Assembly (NCBI GenBank): GCA_004026145.2
Contig: CP034986.1
Location: 8,548,929-8,612,928, forward strand
Length of the DNA: 64,000 nt
DNA from: Takifugu bimaculatus
Lineage: Eukaryota > Chordata > Actinopteri > Tetraodontiformes > Tetraodontidae
Direction: 5' to 3'
Shown: piece after piece, positions 23,310-36,700 of the stretch
Layout: every line of letters starts with the position of its first letter
Position numbering within the stretch: position 1 is the stretch's first letter
Program-made: the position numbers and the translations under genes
Notes under the pieces: model-generated
Told to the model about the DNA's origin: nothing
Database searches by the model: none
What the model saw: only the letters and a program-made list of their open reading frames with translations

Positions 23310-24790
23310 TTGAATATCAATTCGAGCTGGGCTGCAGACTTTTGCTACAGATGCAGGTTAAATCAAAAGTTGCTTCTACATGTCAAATATTTGTTTCCTG
23401 TAAAAGATGTATTTTTGTACGAGGCGGAAGTGCTCTTAAGAGTGAACATTGCACAGTATATTTACACTTGAGTTTCGATTCCACCCTTCAAATTCTGAAG
23501 GTGAAAGCTCTGAAGACCGATTGGTTGCCAGATCCTGCTTTCAGGAAGTGAAATCTGGTCTGCTTCAACTTGATTGCCAAGTTTTTGGTTTTTAAAAAAC
23601 CCAAGAAGTTATTCTATGGAAGATAAGGAGCTATCGTCCCACAGTCCTCCTCATTAAAGCTGTTTAGACGCTTATAGGCCTTCACATTTAGAACTTTCCT
23701 AAAGTAAACTTTGTTTTGTAAGGTTTTAATAGTTCCAGTTCACAAAACAGCAGAATTAAAGAATCTACCAAGACGACGGTGCCTTTTGTGCTCTATAACA
23801 GTTTGCCTGAGGCAAGACTATAAACATCCACTTTTAATATAATAAAAAGAAGCCATTCAATGAGTACAAAGGACTGTTTATTAATGAAACTGCATTTAAA
23901 CTGCTACTGGTAGTGTGAAGAGGCAAATGCACAAAGTACAAATATCATACAGCACTTAACATGAGTTGGACTCAGAAAGTATCGCTGTGACACGCCTCTA
24001 GAGCATGTCGTAAAACACAAAACAGAAAAATTAAGACATTTCATAATTTGAAAGAAATTTAGTTTAAATTAGGACGTTTAATTACAGTACTACAACTAGT
24101 GCAAGGACACGTTCGGATTTCCCGTATGAAGCTAAACTGCATCTATTGTGATGCCCGAAAAGATGCTCAAAAACAAACACATACAAACATAGAAAAAAAA
24201 TAATCACATTAAATTAGATAATTCTCACAGCTGCGGTTGTAATTTACCGGAAATGTTCCTACTCATACACGTGGAGTCATAAAGAAACTGTCAAACAGAG
24301 CACAAGTCACACAGTTGACAATTGGTTTTCTCAGAATGACTGAGCAGCAGCATGTCTACCTGATTGATTAGCCTTACGATTACATTTCTGTACTCCTTAA
24401 AAGAAGCTACAATGGAAGCGCCAGTGTATCATTATTCCTTTACCTTCACTGTAACGCTTTTAACCAAAAGATGTGCATTTGTGCACAGAAACTCTATCAA
24501 AACCCCTCAGAAAAGCTCTAAGCACCATCAAACAGTTGCTACATAACACCATGTTATTGAAACCAAAGCCTTGTCTCGCTGTTAGTAATCACTCTATGCA
24601 GACGACACTGTGTTCTCAGAATCAGCTTTTTTTTTAAAAAAAAATCACAATACTTCTAATCCACGGTGAGTCAGGGCTCATCGCTATGCTTCACTACATC
24701 TTCCCTCTCTCACAGCTTAAGGTTATGGATGAAGCTAGTAAGGCTAAGGACTATACGGTAAGACTTCTCTCCTGAATGTCCTCCTCTTCG
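23310..24790. other. Spacer holding the probable coro1b 3' UTR
   Basis: No coding similarity. On the minus strand an AATAAA signal (TTTATT on the plus strand near 23878) could end a coro1b transcript about 0.9 kb past its stop codon. Confidence 0.45.
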
Positions 24791-24791
24791 C

Positions 24792-27700
24792 TCACACGTC
24801 GCCATCCTCAATACGAGCCAGCTGCCTCTCCAGCAACTCGATTCTCTGGCTCTGGGCGAGGACGACAGCGCGCAAGGCCTTCATCTCTGCTAACAACTCA
24901 TTCAACAGTTCGTCCTGGAAGGAAAGAGAGAGGAGGACAAATCAGGGAAAGCTGTTTTTTATGAATGGCGATGGCCACCGTTCGGTTGTCTTGCCTCTTT
25001 CTTCTGCCTCTCAGCATTTCCATCGGTGTCCTTAACGGACACCCGTGGCTGCGGCTGCTCTTCTTCCGTCTCTTTGGTAGAAACTGTGGTGCCGGCTGAG
25101 GGAGAGGCGGCGCCGGACCCAGAGTCCTGAGAGGTGAGCTGCGGCTTGCTCCGGAGGGTGTCTCTGTGCTTGGAAGGTGGCGCCGTGTAGCCGCCACTCA
25201 GGGAGACCAACAGAGGCGGTGCATCGTGTCCGGCAATCCACTCGTCGGCCTGCAGCGCTGGCTCCGAGCCGGCCGTGTCTGGGTAGAGGTCTACCTGAAA
25301 CAGATCCGACTTTGGGGACAGAAAAATCGTCAGTTTTATATATATATATATATATATATTTTTTACACACGTCTCTTTAAAAAAAGTGATACAGTTCAAT
25401 TGTTCTTACCTTTCGTGGTACAGTCATTGAAATAGGCTCCACTTTCCTTTCATGGAGTTTGTAGAACCTGCAGACAGCAATGACTAATCTAAACCAAATA
25501 AAGCTGGTGGTTCCTGCATTTATTAGTTAATAACAAGGATATCCGCTGCAACGCTAAAGAGCAAAGACTTAAATATACTTGTTTACCTTGCAATTTCACA
25601 CTTATTGACATCAACACCTCTTTTACTAAGGAATCCGGCACCTCTCTGAGGCTCTTTGCTGCTGTATAAACTGAGGAAATGGACATAGGGGGATTCGTCC
25701 GTCACTTCAAAGTACCTGATGGTGCAGTCGCCCTGTTGGAAGAAGACCACCACTATGAGAGATGCAAAGGATGAATGGAGGTTAATGTTTCTCTGCAACG
25801 TCTGCTATCTCACACCTTTCCACACAGGTAAACCATGTTTGTGTCAGGGTCATAAAATGGTAAAAGCACCCCGTTACTGGTATCCATCTCCTGCACTGCC
25901 ATTGGCTCGGAGAGATCCTTCTGTTAAACAGGAAAAACAGTAATATCTCAGCAAACTTGCGCTTTGATGTTGGGAAGATTATGGACCGTTTATCAGTGAC
26001 AGGATGCAAAGTCCATCTAATCCTAAAAATTGACGTCTCTAATGCAAATTAATAGCACCGGTCGGAATAAGGCTAACTGTAAAGCAAAACAGATCCCTGT
26101 GGAGTTAGAAGCATCGTTGCGTTTGGTGACCGAGGACGTACCGTGTCCCACAGCGCCAGCTGCCTCTCGCTCATGCGACTGAAGCCTGTGGTCAGGATCT
26201 TCCCATCAGAGAGGAACAAAGCTCTCATCGGCCGGGTTCCTTCGTGGACTTTCTCTTTCACCTTAGAGCAGAACAATTAAATTGCAACCTGCGACATACC
26301 ATACACTGCATATGGATAAGATTTTAACTTGGAAATCAATGTTTACGTGTGAATGCGTAATAAGTGATCACTGTAAAATAACCTTGAGCACAGTGCCCCT
26401 GCGTGGGTCTATAACACGCAGTGCTTTATCCTTGCAGACAGTACAGATAGCACTGCCATCCTTGTTCCAGCTGACATTGTAGATCAGGTCTGGGTGTGCT
26501 TCGCTCAGCTGGTACACCAGCTCCCCTGTGCCCACGTTCCACACACAAATCAGGTTATCACAGCCTGAGGAGAGAAGAGCGCCACATCCAGCGTAACCGC
26601 ATTAGAAAAGGACATATGTTCCTAAACTCTGGAACACTTTAATGCGAAAATACTGCCAAAGCGACGGCACGGTCGCACCCAGGTCTATGACTTGCCTATA
26701 AAAAATGCGAGTGTGTGCGAGTCTGAAAACCTGCCCGACAGGTCAAAATCTTTCTTTGTTGCACCGCACGCAGTCACATCCGCATGTCTCTGACACCAAC
26801 ACCCTGACACTCACTATTGGTTACAGTCAATATAACATTGTTTAAAACAAAACCTTTTGAATTTTAATGACTGCATCATATTCTGGATCTGGATTATTGT
26901 AAATGTAAATATAAATCCTCTTTGTATATTCCAAATCCTGTTCTATTTGATTTTATCTTATTTTTCTCTGAGTGCTCCTGTTGCTGTTGTTGCACTGTAA
27001 ATTTCCCCGTGTGGGACAATAAAGGATCTGAATCTGAATCTGAATATTCGCCACAAGGCTGTCGCCACGCCATTACCTGCGGTTAAGAGGATGTTTAAAG
27101 CAGATGGATGCCAAGCCAGGATTCCCACTCTTTTACTGTGTCCCTCCAGGGTCAACACAGCCTCGGTCATCGGACTCGTCAAGCCGCCGTCTGGGATCTG
27201 CCATATCTGTGATCAGAAAGAGACAATCAATGGGTAGCCCACACTTCTGAAGCATCTATCATAGGCTCACAGCACACATACGATGCCACATGCTAACCAC
27301 ACTTAAAGAAAACTCTCACTGACTTTTACTGTGCAGTCCTCTGAGGCACTTGCAATGATGTTGTCATCGTGAGGAGACCACTGAATGTCCAGCACGGGTG
27401 CCGCGTGGCCACAGACTGTTGGACAGGACTGATCGATCCGCCCGCTCTGTGGGACAAAAATGGGACCGTTGGCTTGTTACTTCTGTAATGATTCAGAAGT
27501 AACAATCTACTAATCTGAGAAGTGTGAGCGACAGCAGGACACGTGATGATTTAGCGCATTAAAAAAGCTGTTTTTATTTAAAATGTGTCGATAAGATGTG
27601 GAGAGAAAAGCTGAACCTTGCCGATTGGGACAACAAGGAAGGCCCCTCCTCCACCAGCTTCAACGATAACTGCAATGAACTTTGGGTTGACGGCACAGAG

Positions 27701-27820
27701 TGGACTGTCCCAGGTGACGCGGGACACGCGGATGTCATCGATGCAGTGTTCGCTTTTCCACACTTGGGCAAAGACGTGGCGGAACTTGCTCTGCCTGACC
27801 ACACCTCGTCGGAAAGACAT
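24792..27820 (-). CDS. coro1b: coro1b, coronin-1B-like actin-binding WD40 protein (10 coding exons)
   Basis: Coronins bind F-actin and regulate Arp2/3 and cofilin at the cell cortex. Exons: 27617-27820, 27324-27446, 27077-27206, 26383-26564, 26142-26261, 25816-25920, 25587-25732, 25410-25467, 24995-25309 and 24792-24914. All phases agree and the product is about 501 aa. The N-terminus MSFRRGVVRQSKFRHVF is the coronin signature. WD40 blades follow (DCTV, GHSKRVGILAWHP, YNVSWN, GFSRMSERQLALWD, LPFYDPDTN). The conserved C-terminal extension reads YFEVTDESPYVHFL and DLYPDTAG, then comes a Ser/Thr/Glu linker and a short leucine-zipper coiled coil ending DGDV. CORO1B rather than 1A/1C is inferred from the variable linker and from ptprcap synteny. 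The last intron starts with GC (GAG|GCAAGA), the only frame-compatible donor. A noncoding first exon is expected upstream of 27830. Confidence 0.93.
25338..25359. repeat. (TA)n microsatellite in a coro1b intron
   Basis: About 11 TA units lie immediately upstream (in the transcript sense) of the coro1b acceptor at 25309, in the intron after exon 8. Confidence 0.9.
26855..27050 (+). mobile_element. LINE 3'-end fragment in a coro1b intron
   Basis: The segment runs from GAATTTTAATGACTGC to a tail of CTGAATCTGAAT units and includes the phrase CCCCGTGTGGGACAATAAAG. The same sequence occurs reversed at about 56395-56620, where it adjoins reverse-transcriptase-like coding sequence. Both are therefore copies of one non-LTR family with a (GAATCT)n tail. 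Confidence 0.75.
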
Positions 27821-29340
27821 TTCTCTGACAGAAAGAAAACAACAACCACTGTTTTTTTACATGTCAGTAAAGTGCAGTAACTTTTTTCCAAATTCACGGT
27901 CATATTACTCTGTGCAACAAAGTATGTGCTAGTTAGGCTATAGTTTATTTTCAATTCATAAAATTATTTTAACAGTTGTGTTTGATTTGGCGCCATCTAG
28001 TGGCGAGAAGACTGATGGCAGGTGCTGAAATCCCAGGACCAAACTGGAGCTTTGCACAACTGCACAAACATGGGCTTGGAGTAAGATATACAGGTTGTAT
28101 TACGTTCCATGCTACTTTAGAAATATGGTGGCGCAACCATGGAGGGGGAACCCCTGACAATTTATACACATTAATAAGGAGTGAAGCCTCAGGGATCTGT
28201 TTTTGGAGGAACCATGCTGAGATATAATGGCAGAGGTCCAATTATACAATAGAAAAACAAAAAAAAAACTTCCACACAACACCCGTTTATCCTGGTGCCA
28301 TTAGAAACTTCTAATATCCATCAAATGGCAGTAATTTGGTATTAAGTACATTTCACTAAACTACTAAAAGGGTGGCCTGAGTGGAATGAAGGAAAACCAT
28401 CAGTCCTAATTAATGAGTGGACAGTGGATGCAGTCAGAGCCAAAGTCCAGTCAGGCTTCAGTGCACAGGAGGGCATCATCTGCCTCCAACCCAAACATGG
28501 AAGAGGGGGTTGGGCGGACGGAACTGCTGATGGTGGAGGGTCAGTAACTCTAGAGGCCATGGTGATGCTTCACAGTTGTCATAGCAAACCGTGTCCCTGC
28601 AGGTATGAGAGCAAAGTCCACGTTATTGACCTGCACACTGAGGAAGAAGCTGCTTACTGCCCATCCGAGCCTCAAACTGTTAACCCTGCATCACTGCGAG
28701 GTTCTATTGTTCCTCCATCGCCCTACAACAGTGATCCACACGGTTATTTTATACCGTTTATGCCATTGTTGCCTCCACACGGCACCAGGAGATAAGTCCA
28801 GACGCTTGATACAAAGGAAGCTAATTAATAGAAACGATAAAAGGTCGTGTAATAGAGTGTAGCATACCTTGTTTATGCTCGAACTATCCTATTAGGAATC
28901 GCCACAGACTCGGGCAGGAGGAAGCCAATAAAATAATCCGCCACCGGCAACTTAATCCTGCCGCTGCGTTCACGGAGGCGGTCACGTCGATTGCGCAGAC
29001 CCAAAACTAAATGTGTCCATTACAAATTAAATTGTCCAACTTGTTTTTTTCCCCCCCCTGTTGGTTTGTGGGTGGTTGCGGCGTGGTTGATGGTTAAAGT
29101 CTGAACATGCCCCCTGCGGATGCGTGAGGCTACAGCAATGTCACGCAGAACGTTTGACGTTGATCAGGATGCCGCCGCTTTCAGCTGGACCGCGCACAAC
29201 GCACTTCCGGGCACGACAGGAAGTTAGCATAAAACGAAAAATCTCCTCCCGAACACCAAATTGTTGAAATATGAAGGGCTTCCGTGTAGATGTGTAGAAT
29301 TGTCCCTTTTTCTTTCCGTCCATCCATATATTCTGGGATT
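27821..29340. other. coro1b upstream region and candidate promoter
   Basis: An acceptor (TTTCTGTCAG) just before the coro1b ATG implies a noncoding 5' exon upstream. The CpG-containing stretch 28880-29230 is the best promoter candidate. Open frames at 28424-28862 show no recognisable protein. Confidence 0.4.
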
Positions 29341-29976
29341 CAGCGCTGAGGGGATCTTTAAAGGGTGTGTTAGCACCACCCAGTGTTCGATTTGCGGCAC
29401 ATCTTAAATTTTAATTTCGGGGAGAAGCGCCTTTTCTCGACTGCCATTTGGTGCTTAATTTGAGAAAATACAGTTCTGTTTCTTTTTAAAATATTGCGTA
29501 TTGGAAAACTAGATAACAAATATGTGCTCAGAATCTATAGCCCATATAATAAGGACCAATTAAGAGGATTCAAGTATTTGTCATGGGATTTTGGGAGGGG
29601 GTTAAAAAATCCATGCACGTCTTCAATTCAATTCTCGTTGAAAGTTATTTAAGCTAACTTTTAAAATTAAAATGCAGAAATGAAAAGGCTACCGAAAATC
29701 TTTCCAGTGCCAGGATGCAGAAAAACAGTTTCTCAAAATTCCAATGACACATGACTGCAATGACCTGTAATCTGTTGGCTACCCAGTGGTCGATACAGGA
29801 TAAAAAACGTCCTGGTTTTCAATCTATGTTTTCAAGTAATTTAAACTTAACATCACACTCCTAAGATTACGCTCATGTGTGTTAGCATATCTGTACTATA
29901 TTATATAATATACTATATAATTACAAAACGATGGTCGTAAACATCTATACAGCTCTGCTAGTAGCATGCAACAGGT
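29341..29976. other. AT-rich spacer
   Basis: Nothing recognised between the coro1b upstream region and the tRNA-Arg gene. Confidence 0.5.
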
Positions 29977-30065
29977 GGCTCCGTGGCGCAATGGATAGCG
30001 CATTGGACTTCTAGATTGCAATTGAAGGCATTCAAAGGTTGTGGGTTCGAGTCCCACCGGAGTCG
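29977..30065 (+). tRNA. tRNA-Arg (anticodon TCT) with a 16-nt intron
   Basis: The acceptor stem is GGCTCCG pairing with CGGAGTC, with discriminator G. The D-arm holds GGCGCAATGGATAGCGC. The anticodon stem is TTGGA/TTCAA around the loop CTTCTA-A, interrupted after position 37 by a 16-nt intron, the usual site. The T-arm is GTGGGTTCGAGTCCCAC. Removing the intron leaves 73 nt. A TTTTT run directly follows as terminator. Intron-bearing tRNA-Arg(TCT) genes are standard in vertebrates. Confidence 0.95.
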
Positions 30066-30072
30066 CATTTTT

Positions 30073-31437
30073 GTGCTTCATTTTACAGAATATTGTGTCT
30101 CATGTGTAGCGTTAATTTGCCTGACGAGGTCAAGATATTTCAGTTCAGTTCAATTTTTATACTATTGACCTTTCATGTTTGGGGACAAATGAAAGAATTT
30201 TGGCCATTATATTGGTCCAAATGGAACATTTTTTTTCTTAAGTATGAATTGAGTCTCGCTTGTAACTGGTTAAATTTATTACTTGGAAATATGAAAGGTA
30301 GTGATTTTTTATTTTCTTTATTTTAATCTAATTTGGTGAGAATGACGCAGCTAATCGGGAGAAAACACGTAGCTATACTTTTGTTCCTAGTCGAGCCCAA
30401 ATATTGTTGCACCGGGTGGAACTAAGAGCTAACGCTAGGCTAGATAGAGATAGCTAGCTAGCACTAGATTCATGTCAGCGTTCGCAGCAGTAGAAGAAAA
30501 TATACACGCAATTGTCTAAGAACGTAATTGAAATCTGTAAATGCCACCTCACTTTAGCACGATCGTTGCTGCGGAATAGTCCGGTTTTAGCGTTGACCTT
30601 ACCAGTTCCAATTTAGACAGTGAGCTAGTTTTCCTCCCAAGCTAGCTACGTGTAATGGTGTATGGGTGTCAAAGTTAGCAGTGGCTTCACTGGGTGTCTG
30701 GTTGTCTGATCTCACATTTCGGACACGTCAAGGTAAACATTTAGCTTACTTAGCTTTCAACGAATAAGACAGCAAGCTAGTTAGTGGTAGAATGTTTAAG
30801 GATATACATCGTTTGTGTTGTACTGTAAATGTGAACATGACAGCTAGTAAACTTCGAGCAAACATGACAGTTGTTTCTTTTCTCAGTGCTTTTCTGAGCC
30901 ACTCACGCCTAACCGGAGCTAATGTGTTTAGCCTCTTGAATCAAACAGTTAATTGCACGCAATCGTGATAATGTTCCCCCTTTATTGTGTGGTAATCGAC
31001 ATTGTTTTGTAGCAGTAAGAAAAATAACTCCAAACTGTCGACTTTCCATTAAAAAGCCAATAGATTTCCCCCCCCTGAAATGATTGCTGTGTCATTCAAC
31101 GTAAAAGGTGCACACATGAAACCAAATCGCTTTATTCGTTTCCACATATCCCTTGTTATTTTTTCTTTCTTTCTCAAATCTGTCATAAAACATGACTCTG
31201 CTTGCAAACTTTGTCAGCACTGACTTTATGTGTATTCAACCTTTAAACTGTCACATCACAATCAATATGACCCACCATGAAGCTGGTGCGTGAGCAGACC
31301 GCAGCACATCTGGAAAAGGGTTTTCTGATGACTTGGCTATCGTTAAAGTGACTTCTTTTTGTGAAAGTCTAATCATTGCATCTGTATTGGCTGATTAAGA
31401 TTCTTGAACGTCAGACTTGTGGGTTTTGAGGGCTGTG
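30073..31437 (+). other. Candidate osbp promoter / 5' UTR region
   Basis: An acceptor-like site (GAACGTCAG) about 25 bases before the osbp ATG suggests a noncoding first exon in this interval. The stretch 30330-30700 is somewhat CpG-richer. No other gene seen. Confidence 0.35.
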
Positions 31438-33756
31438 ATGTCAGAGTCCAAGACCCCCACTCCCACTCCAGCTGGTGACACGTACAAAGGATGGGTGTTC
31501 AAGTGGACGAATTACATCAAGGGATATCAGCGGAGGTGGTTTGTCCTGAGCAATGGGCTGCTCTCGTACTACAGGTACATTTTCCTGGTGAAAAAAGGGC
31601 GCTTGGAGTCGTGATAAACACATTGGAGAAACTGCAGTACGATCACCTGTAGCTACGGTTAAATCATTTGTCGTGTCAAAGCGAAGTGTATTTCCAGTTT
31701 TTTGACAATATGAAACTCTTGACTGTCAGAACCCAGGCTGAGATGGGTCACACATGCCGTGGCACCATAAACCTGGCCACGGCATCCATCACCGTAGATG
31801 ACGCCTGCAACTTTGTCATCTCAAACGGCGGGGCGCAGACGTATCATCTGAAGGCCAGCTGCGAGGTGGAGCGCCAGCGCTGGATCACTGCCTTGGAACT
31901 GGCTAAAGCAAAGGCGGCTCGCATGCAGGCTGAATCAGGTAAAGGCTCCAATTTAAGACTGACCTTGAAACCTTTGAGGCCCGTTTTAACTTTTTAAAAA
32001 AAATCTTGTCTGCATGATAAACAGATGACTCCGGGGATGACTTCCCGGCACCTCGAGAAGTGGCCGGCTCCCAGATTTCAGAGGTCCAGTCTGCTATGAG
32101 AACACTCGGGAGCAAAGTTGAGGACCTCAGCACATGCAATGATCTCATCTCAAAGCACGGCTCGGCCCTTCAGAGGTCAGTCTGAACAAATGTTTTATTT
32201 CTATGAATTTTTCAACCTATAAATAAGCACTTCAACATTCAGACACATGCTAAACACATGCCGGATTACCTTTTGTTCAATTCTTGCCACAGATCCTTAT
32301 CAGAACTGGACAGTTTGCGTCTGACTGGAGAGGCTGGGGAAAAGATTCGTCAGGTGACGGAGAGAGCGACATTGTTCCGGATCACCTCCAACGCCATGAT
32401 CAACGTAAGATGCTCCAAATTCCTGTTCAGTGTAGATTAAAACAAGGTTGGCGTTCAAGTGCGTCTAGAAAAGTCTGACAGCGTAAACACAAGTTTCCGG
32501 AGTTCCAAGACCTTATGAAAGAATCTTTCGTGGTATCTGAGTTTTGTTGGCACTTTTTGACGCGTCAGGCCTGCCGCGAATTCTTGACGCTGGCTCAGAC
32601 GCACAGTAAGCGATGGCAGAAGGCCCTTCAAGCAGAGCGGGAACAGCGCGTGAGGCTGGAGGAGACTTTGGAGCAGCTTGCGAAGCAGCACAACCACCTG
32701 GAGCGAGCGTTCAGAGGGGCCGCACAGGCTAATACTTCAGCAGACAATAAAGGTGACACTGGTTCGAGCTCCCCAGTTCATACATCTCTGCACCCTCGAA
32801 ATGTAGCAGTGAGAGACACTCAAGAGTCTTTATTTGTTGATTTTGGCCAGATTACAGAGACTAAGTAGGCATGTCACCTACCATAAGACCTGACATCGAT
32901 CACTTCCCAGCAGCTACAGTAATTATTTAGTTCATGTTTAAAAAGTGGTGCTTATTCATTTATTTTGAACCCTAAATCCGGGCATATTTATTTACGACAA
33001 AATAAATCCGGTAACAGTGGTTTTATAAAGAAACCTTTGCTCTGTTTTAATTCCGCATTCCCTTAAAGGTCCTGCAGCGCCTGGAAAAGGTGAGGCCAGC
33101 GATGAGGACGATGACAACTGAGTTCTTTGATGCCATGGAGGAGGCCCCGGAGTTCATTACTGTACCCGCAGAGCCGCACTTCCACAAGTGGGTGCCCTAT
33201 TGCTTTATATGCACCTTCGTTCCACCGGCAGACTTGTCAACTTTGCCTCAATTGCTTTTTCACACGACAACAGAAGTTAATGTTGTATAACTTGGAACCA
33301 TTTGTCATTGCTTGTGTAAAGATTCTCATACTTGTACATACTTGTTTAAAAACCCTCCCTTCACTGTTCTAAATCTGTTTCAGGCGGTCGAGCAGTAACA
33401 TCAGTGGGTTCAACAGTGAAATAGGTGCAGACGATCAGTCGGTATGTCTGACTTGCACATCGGTGATTCATGACTGTTGGCTCATACACCACATTTATCA
33501 CAACAAAACAGTTTTTTATGGCAGCTTTGCTTGACAGTTGACAGAGTTGTTTGCTTATCCGGCAGCTTAATGAGGAACCTTTGGCCATGAACCAGGAGTC
33601 GTCCTCACAGGACCTGGTGCCGTTGAAGAAAAGGCGAACCCGCATTCCGGACAAACCCAACTACTCTCTGAACCTTTGGAGCATCATGAAGAACTGTATT
33701 GGCAAAGAGCTGTCTAAGATCCCGATGCCTGTGGGTGTTTTTGGCAGCTGTAAACC

Positions 33757-33787
<31 letters not shown>

Positions 33788-36700
33788 TTAAGCCTGACCC
33801 CAAACAAGCAACAGTGGCAAGGAAAAAGTCCCCTTTAACAGGAAGAAACCTTGAGTAGGACCAGGCTGATGTCGGGGGACCCGCCTGCTGATGGCCGGCT
33901 GGGTAAAGAGAGAGGAGAGGAGAGGAGAGGAGAGGAGAGGAGAGGAGAGGAGAGGAGAGGAGAGGAGAGGAGAGGAGAGGAGAGGCATAGATCATAGAGA
34001 ATACATACAGAAATACATTATATTTAGTAAAGTAGGCTGCTGGTAGGGTCAGGTTGACTGGGTCAGTGAGGTCGGAGGTCAGTATGCAGCTCTGAAGGTG
34101 GCGATACCTGTAGATGAGGGGGGGGGCAGAAAAACTACACAAGAAATAACATCACTACTTGATGAGGAGACTAGTGATAAACGCACACGGTGACTAAATT
34201 GTCAGCGTTCTTAGCATATTGCAGTAAGCAAGGTTGCAGTAAGGGGTCGCTGCAGCCGTCAACTCGGTAACAGCCTGGTTTGTCTAATGATTTCTGTTTT
34301 GCTCACAGCGAATGGTGTCCTCTTCCTGTGTCATGCAACTGTTGTCAATGTACCAATATTAGATTGCAACGTCATCGATACCCTTTCATCTGCGACTTCA
34401 TATAGGTTCACCAGTAAATATCTCGATGCAGCAGATTCTGGATGACACAGAAGGGAAAAACGAGCGCTGAGCTCCAGCAAAGCTGTAGAAGATGATACTT
34501 TTCTTGCCCATAGACTTGATTGACTAGCACAGCATGCTCTGATGCAGGCTAGCAAAGATGTGTGAGGGCTAACATGGTGATCTTAGGAGGTGGAAATGGT
34601 GTATCCCCTTTAAATGCTGGTGTTGGACTACAGGACTCTATGTGATTATAAGTCCTTCTCATTAATATACCGTGTGAGTACATCATCCGTTTGGTCCACT
34701 GACGATGGTGCTTTCTGTAGGTGAACTTCAACGAGCCCATTTCCATGCTGCAGCGGTTGTCGGAGGACCTGGAGTATCACGAGCTGCTGGACAAGGCCGC
34801 CAAGTGCCACAGTTCCCTGGAGCAGATGTGCTACGTAGCCGCCTTCTCCGTCTCCTCCTACTCGACCACCGTCCACCGCACAGGCAAGCCTTTCAACCCC
34901 CTGCTGGGTGAGACGTTTGAGCTGGACCGAAGGCGAGAGAGTGGCTACCGCTCCCTGTGCGAGCAGGTGAGGGGTCAAAAGGGAGGATGAAGGGCTTCTA
35001 ATGCGTCATACTAAATACCTAGCATGCTAAAAATCCAGTCTGGGCAGGATGACTTCGGGTAGTGCCTGATCGATCCGGAGGGTTCTTTTCTGCTCCGCGT
35101 CCATTTTTAGCGACATTGCCCACGTGCTGTGTTGGTGCATTTCCTCGTTTTTGATGCATTACGGTTGTGGATTTATAAATGAAGCTTCAGCGTCTCCTCA
35201 CATACCCCAAATGGCCTTAGTCGTTTCGTTCAGTTCCCAGACGCCCTCACACTTTTCACACAACGAGTAGTTCTGCCGATGTCAGGACACGGATGTGAAC
35301 TGGAAATCGGATGTGTGAAGAGTGAACAGGCAGGGGACGAGCACAGTCCCCTCGGGAGCTCCGGTACTGCTCTGCTCTGACACAGTTCCCCAGCCTAAAA
35401 GTCGGAATTCTGTCTGTCAAATCGTCCTGGTGATGAGAGTTGATCCTTAAACGGGGGTGGGGTGACATTTAATGGAATACAGCTCTGAGCTCTTTAGTAT
35501 TTATTTGTTAGTATAGTATTTGTTTTTGCACTATATACATAGCAAACAGAGTAATATAAGTGTCTTTAATTTACTTATAAATACGTATAACTATTTTTTG
35601 TAATATTAAAGTACTTTTAATTGTAATTCCATTAAATTCAAACATTCCGTTTTCCTTTTTTCTACATGTTTAATAAAGGAAATGAAAAGGAATTTTACAA
35701 GAGAATATTCACTTTTATATTTATTTCCACTTATATATTTAGCTGAACTTACACAGCCCCATCGTCTTTGACTCCTTTTCAGGTGAGTCACCACCCGCCT
35801 GCAGCGGCTCATCACGTCATCTCAGAACGCGGTTGGACACTGCGGCAGGAAATCACAGTTGCCAGCAAGTTTAGAGGCAAATACCTCTCCATTATGCCTC
35901 TGGGTAAGAGTAACCAATCAGGCTATATAAATGACCAATGTCTAACTAATTACTGTGGTTTGATATCGTTTATGTACTGTAATCACACAGGTTACTAGCG
36001 CTGCTTGTCCTTCTCTCATTTCTCTCTTTCTCGTTGTCTTTCCTGCCAGGCACGATTCACGCCATTTTTGAGAAGAGCAACAATCACTACACATGGAAGA
36101 AAGTCACCACCACAGTGCACAACATCATTGTGGGAAAGTTATGGATCGACCAGGTGAGAGACACCCTTTGAAGGCTCCAACTCAACCTTCTTCCACATGT
36201 CTTCACATCCATTTCTGTTTTTTTTTTTTGTCTCTCGCCAGTCGGGGGAGATAGACGTGGTGAATCACACTACTGGAGACCGCTGCCACCTGAAGTTTGC
36301 ACCTTACAGCTACTTCTCCAGAGACGTGGCCAGGAAGGTGAGGAAGCCATCGTTTTAACATTTCCCCCGTAATATTTTCAGTTTTATGTACAAATCTCAA
36401 GTGCGCTCTGCTCCCATTTTGCAACAGCGGATGGCTCATCAGTTCTTCCTCTCTTCAGGTGACGGGTGTGGTGATGGACAAGGATGGAAAGGCGCACTAC
36501 GTGCTGTCGGGCACCTGGGATGAGAAGATGGAATTTTCACGGGTGATGCAGAGCAGCCGAGGAGGAGAAAACGGCACGGAGGGCAAACAGAAAACTGTCT
36601 ATCAAACCCTCAAAGCTCGAGAGGTGTGGAGGAGGAACCCACTCCCGTAAGTGCTGCTACAGCCGCTCCGACTGCCTTGTGGATTCTGCGTGACTCTTTG

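Noticed and set aside
28424..28862. Plus-strand open frames upstream of coro1b
   Set aside because: Two overlapping frames with no motif; nothing beyond length supports them.
33774..34142. Ser/Pro/Leu-repeat open frame on the minus strand
   Set aside because: Produced by the AGAGG minisatellite, not a gene.
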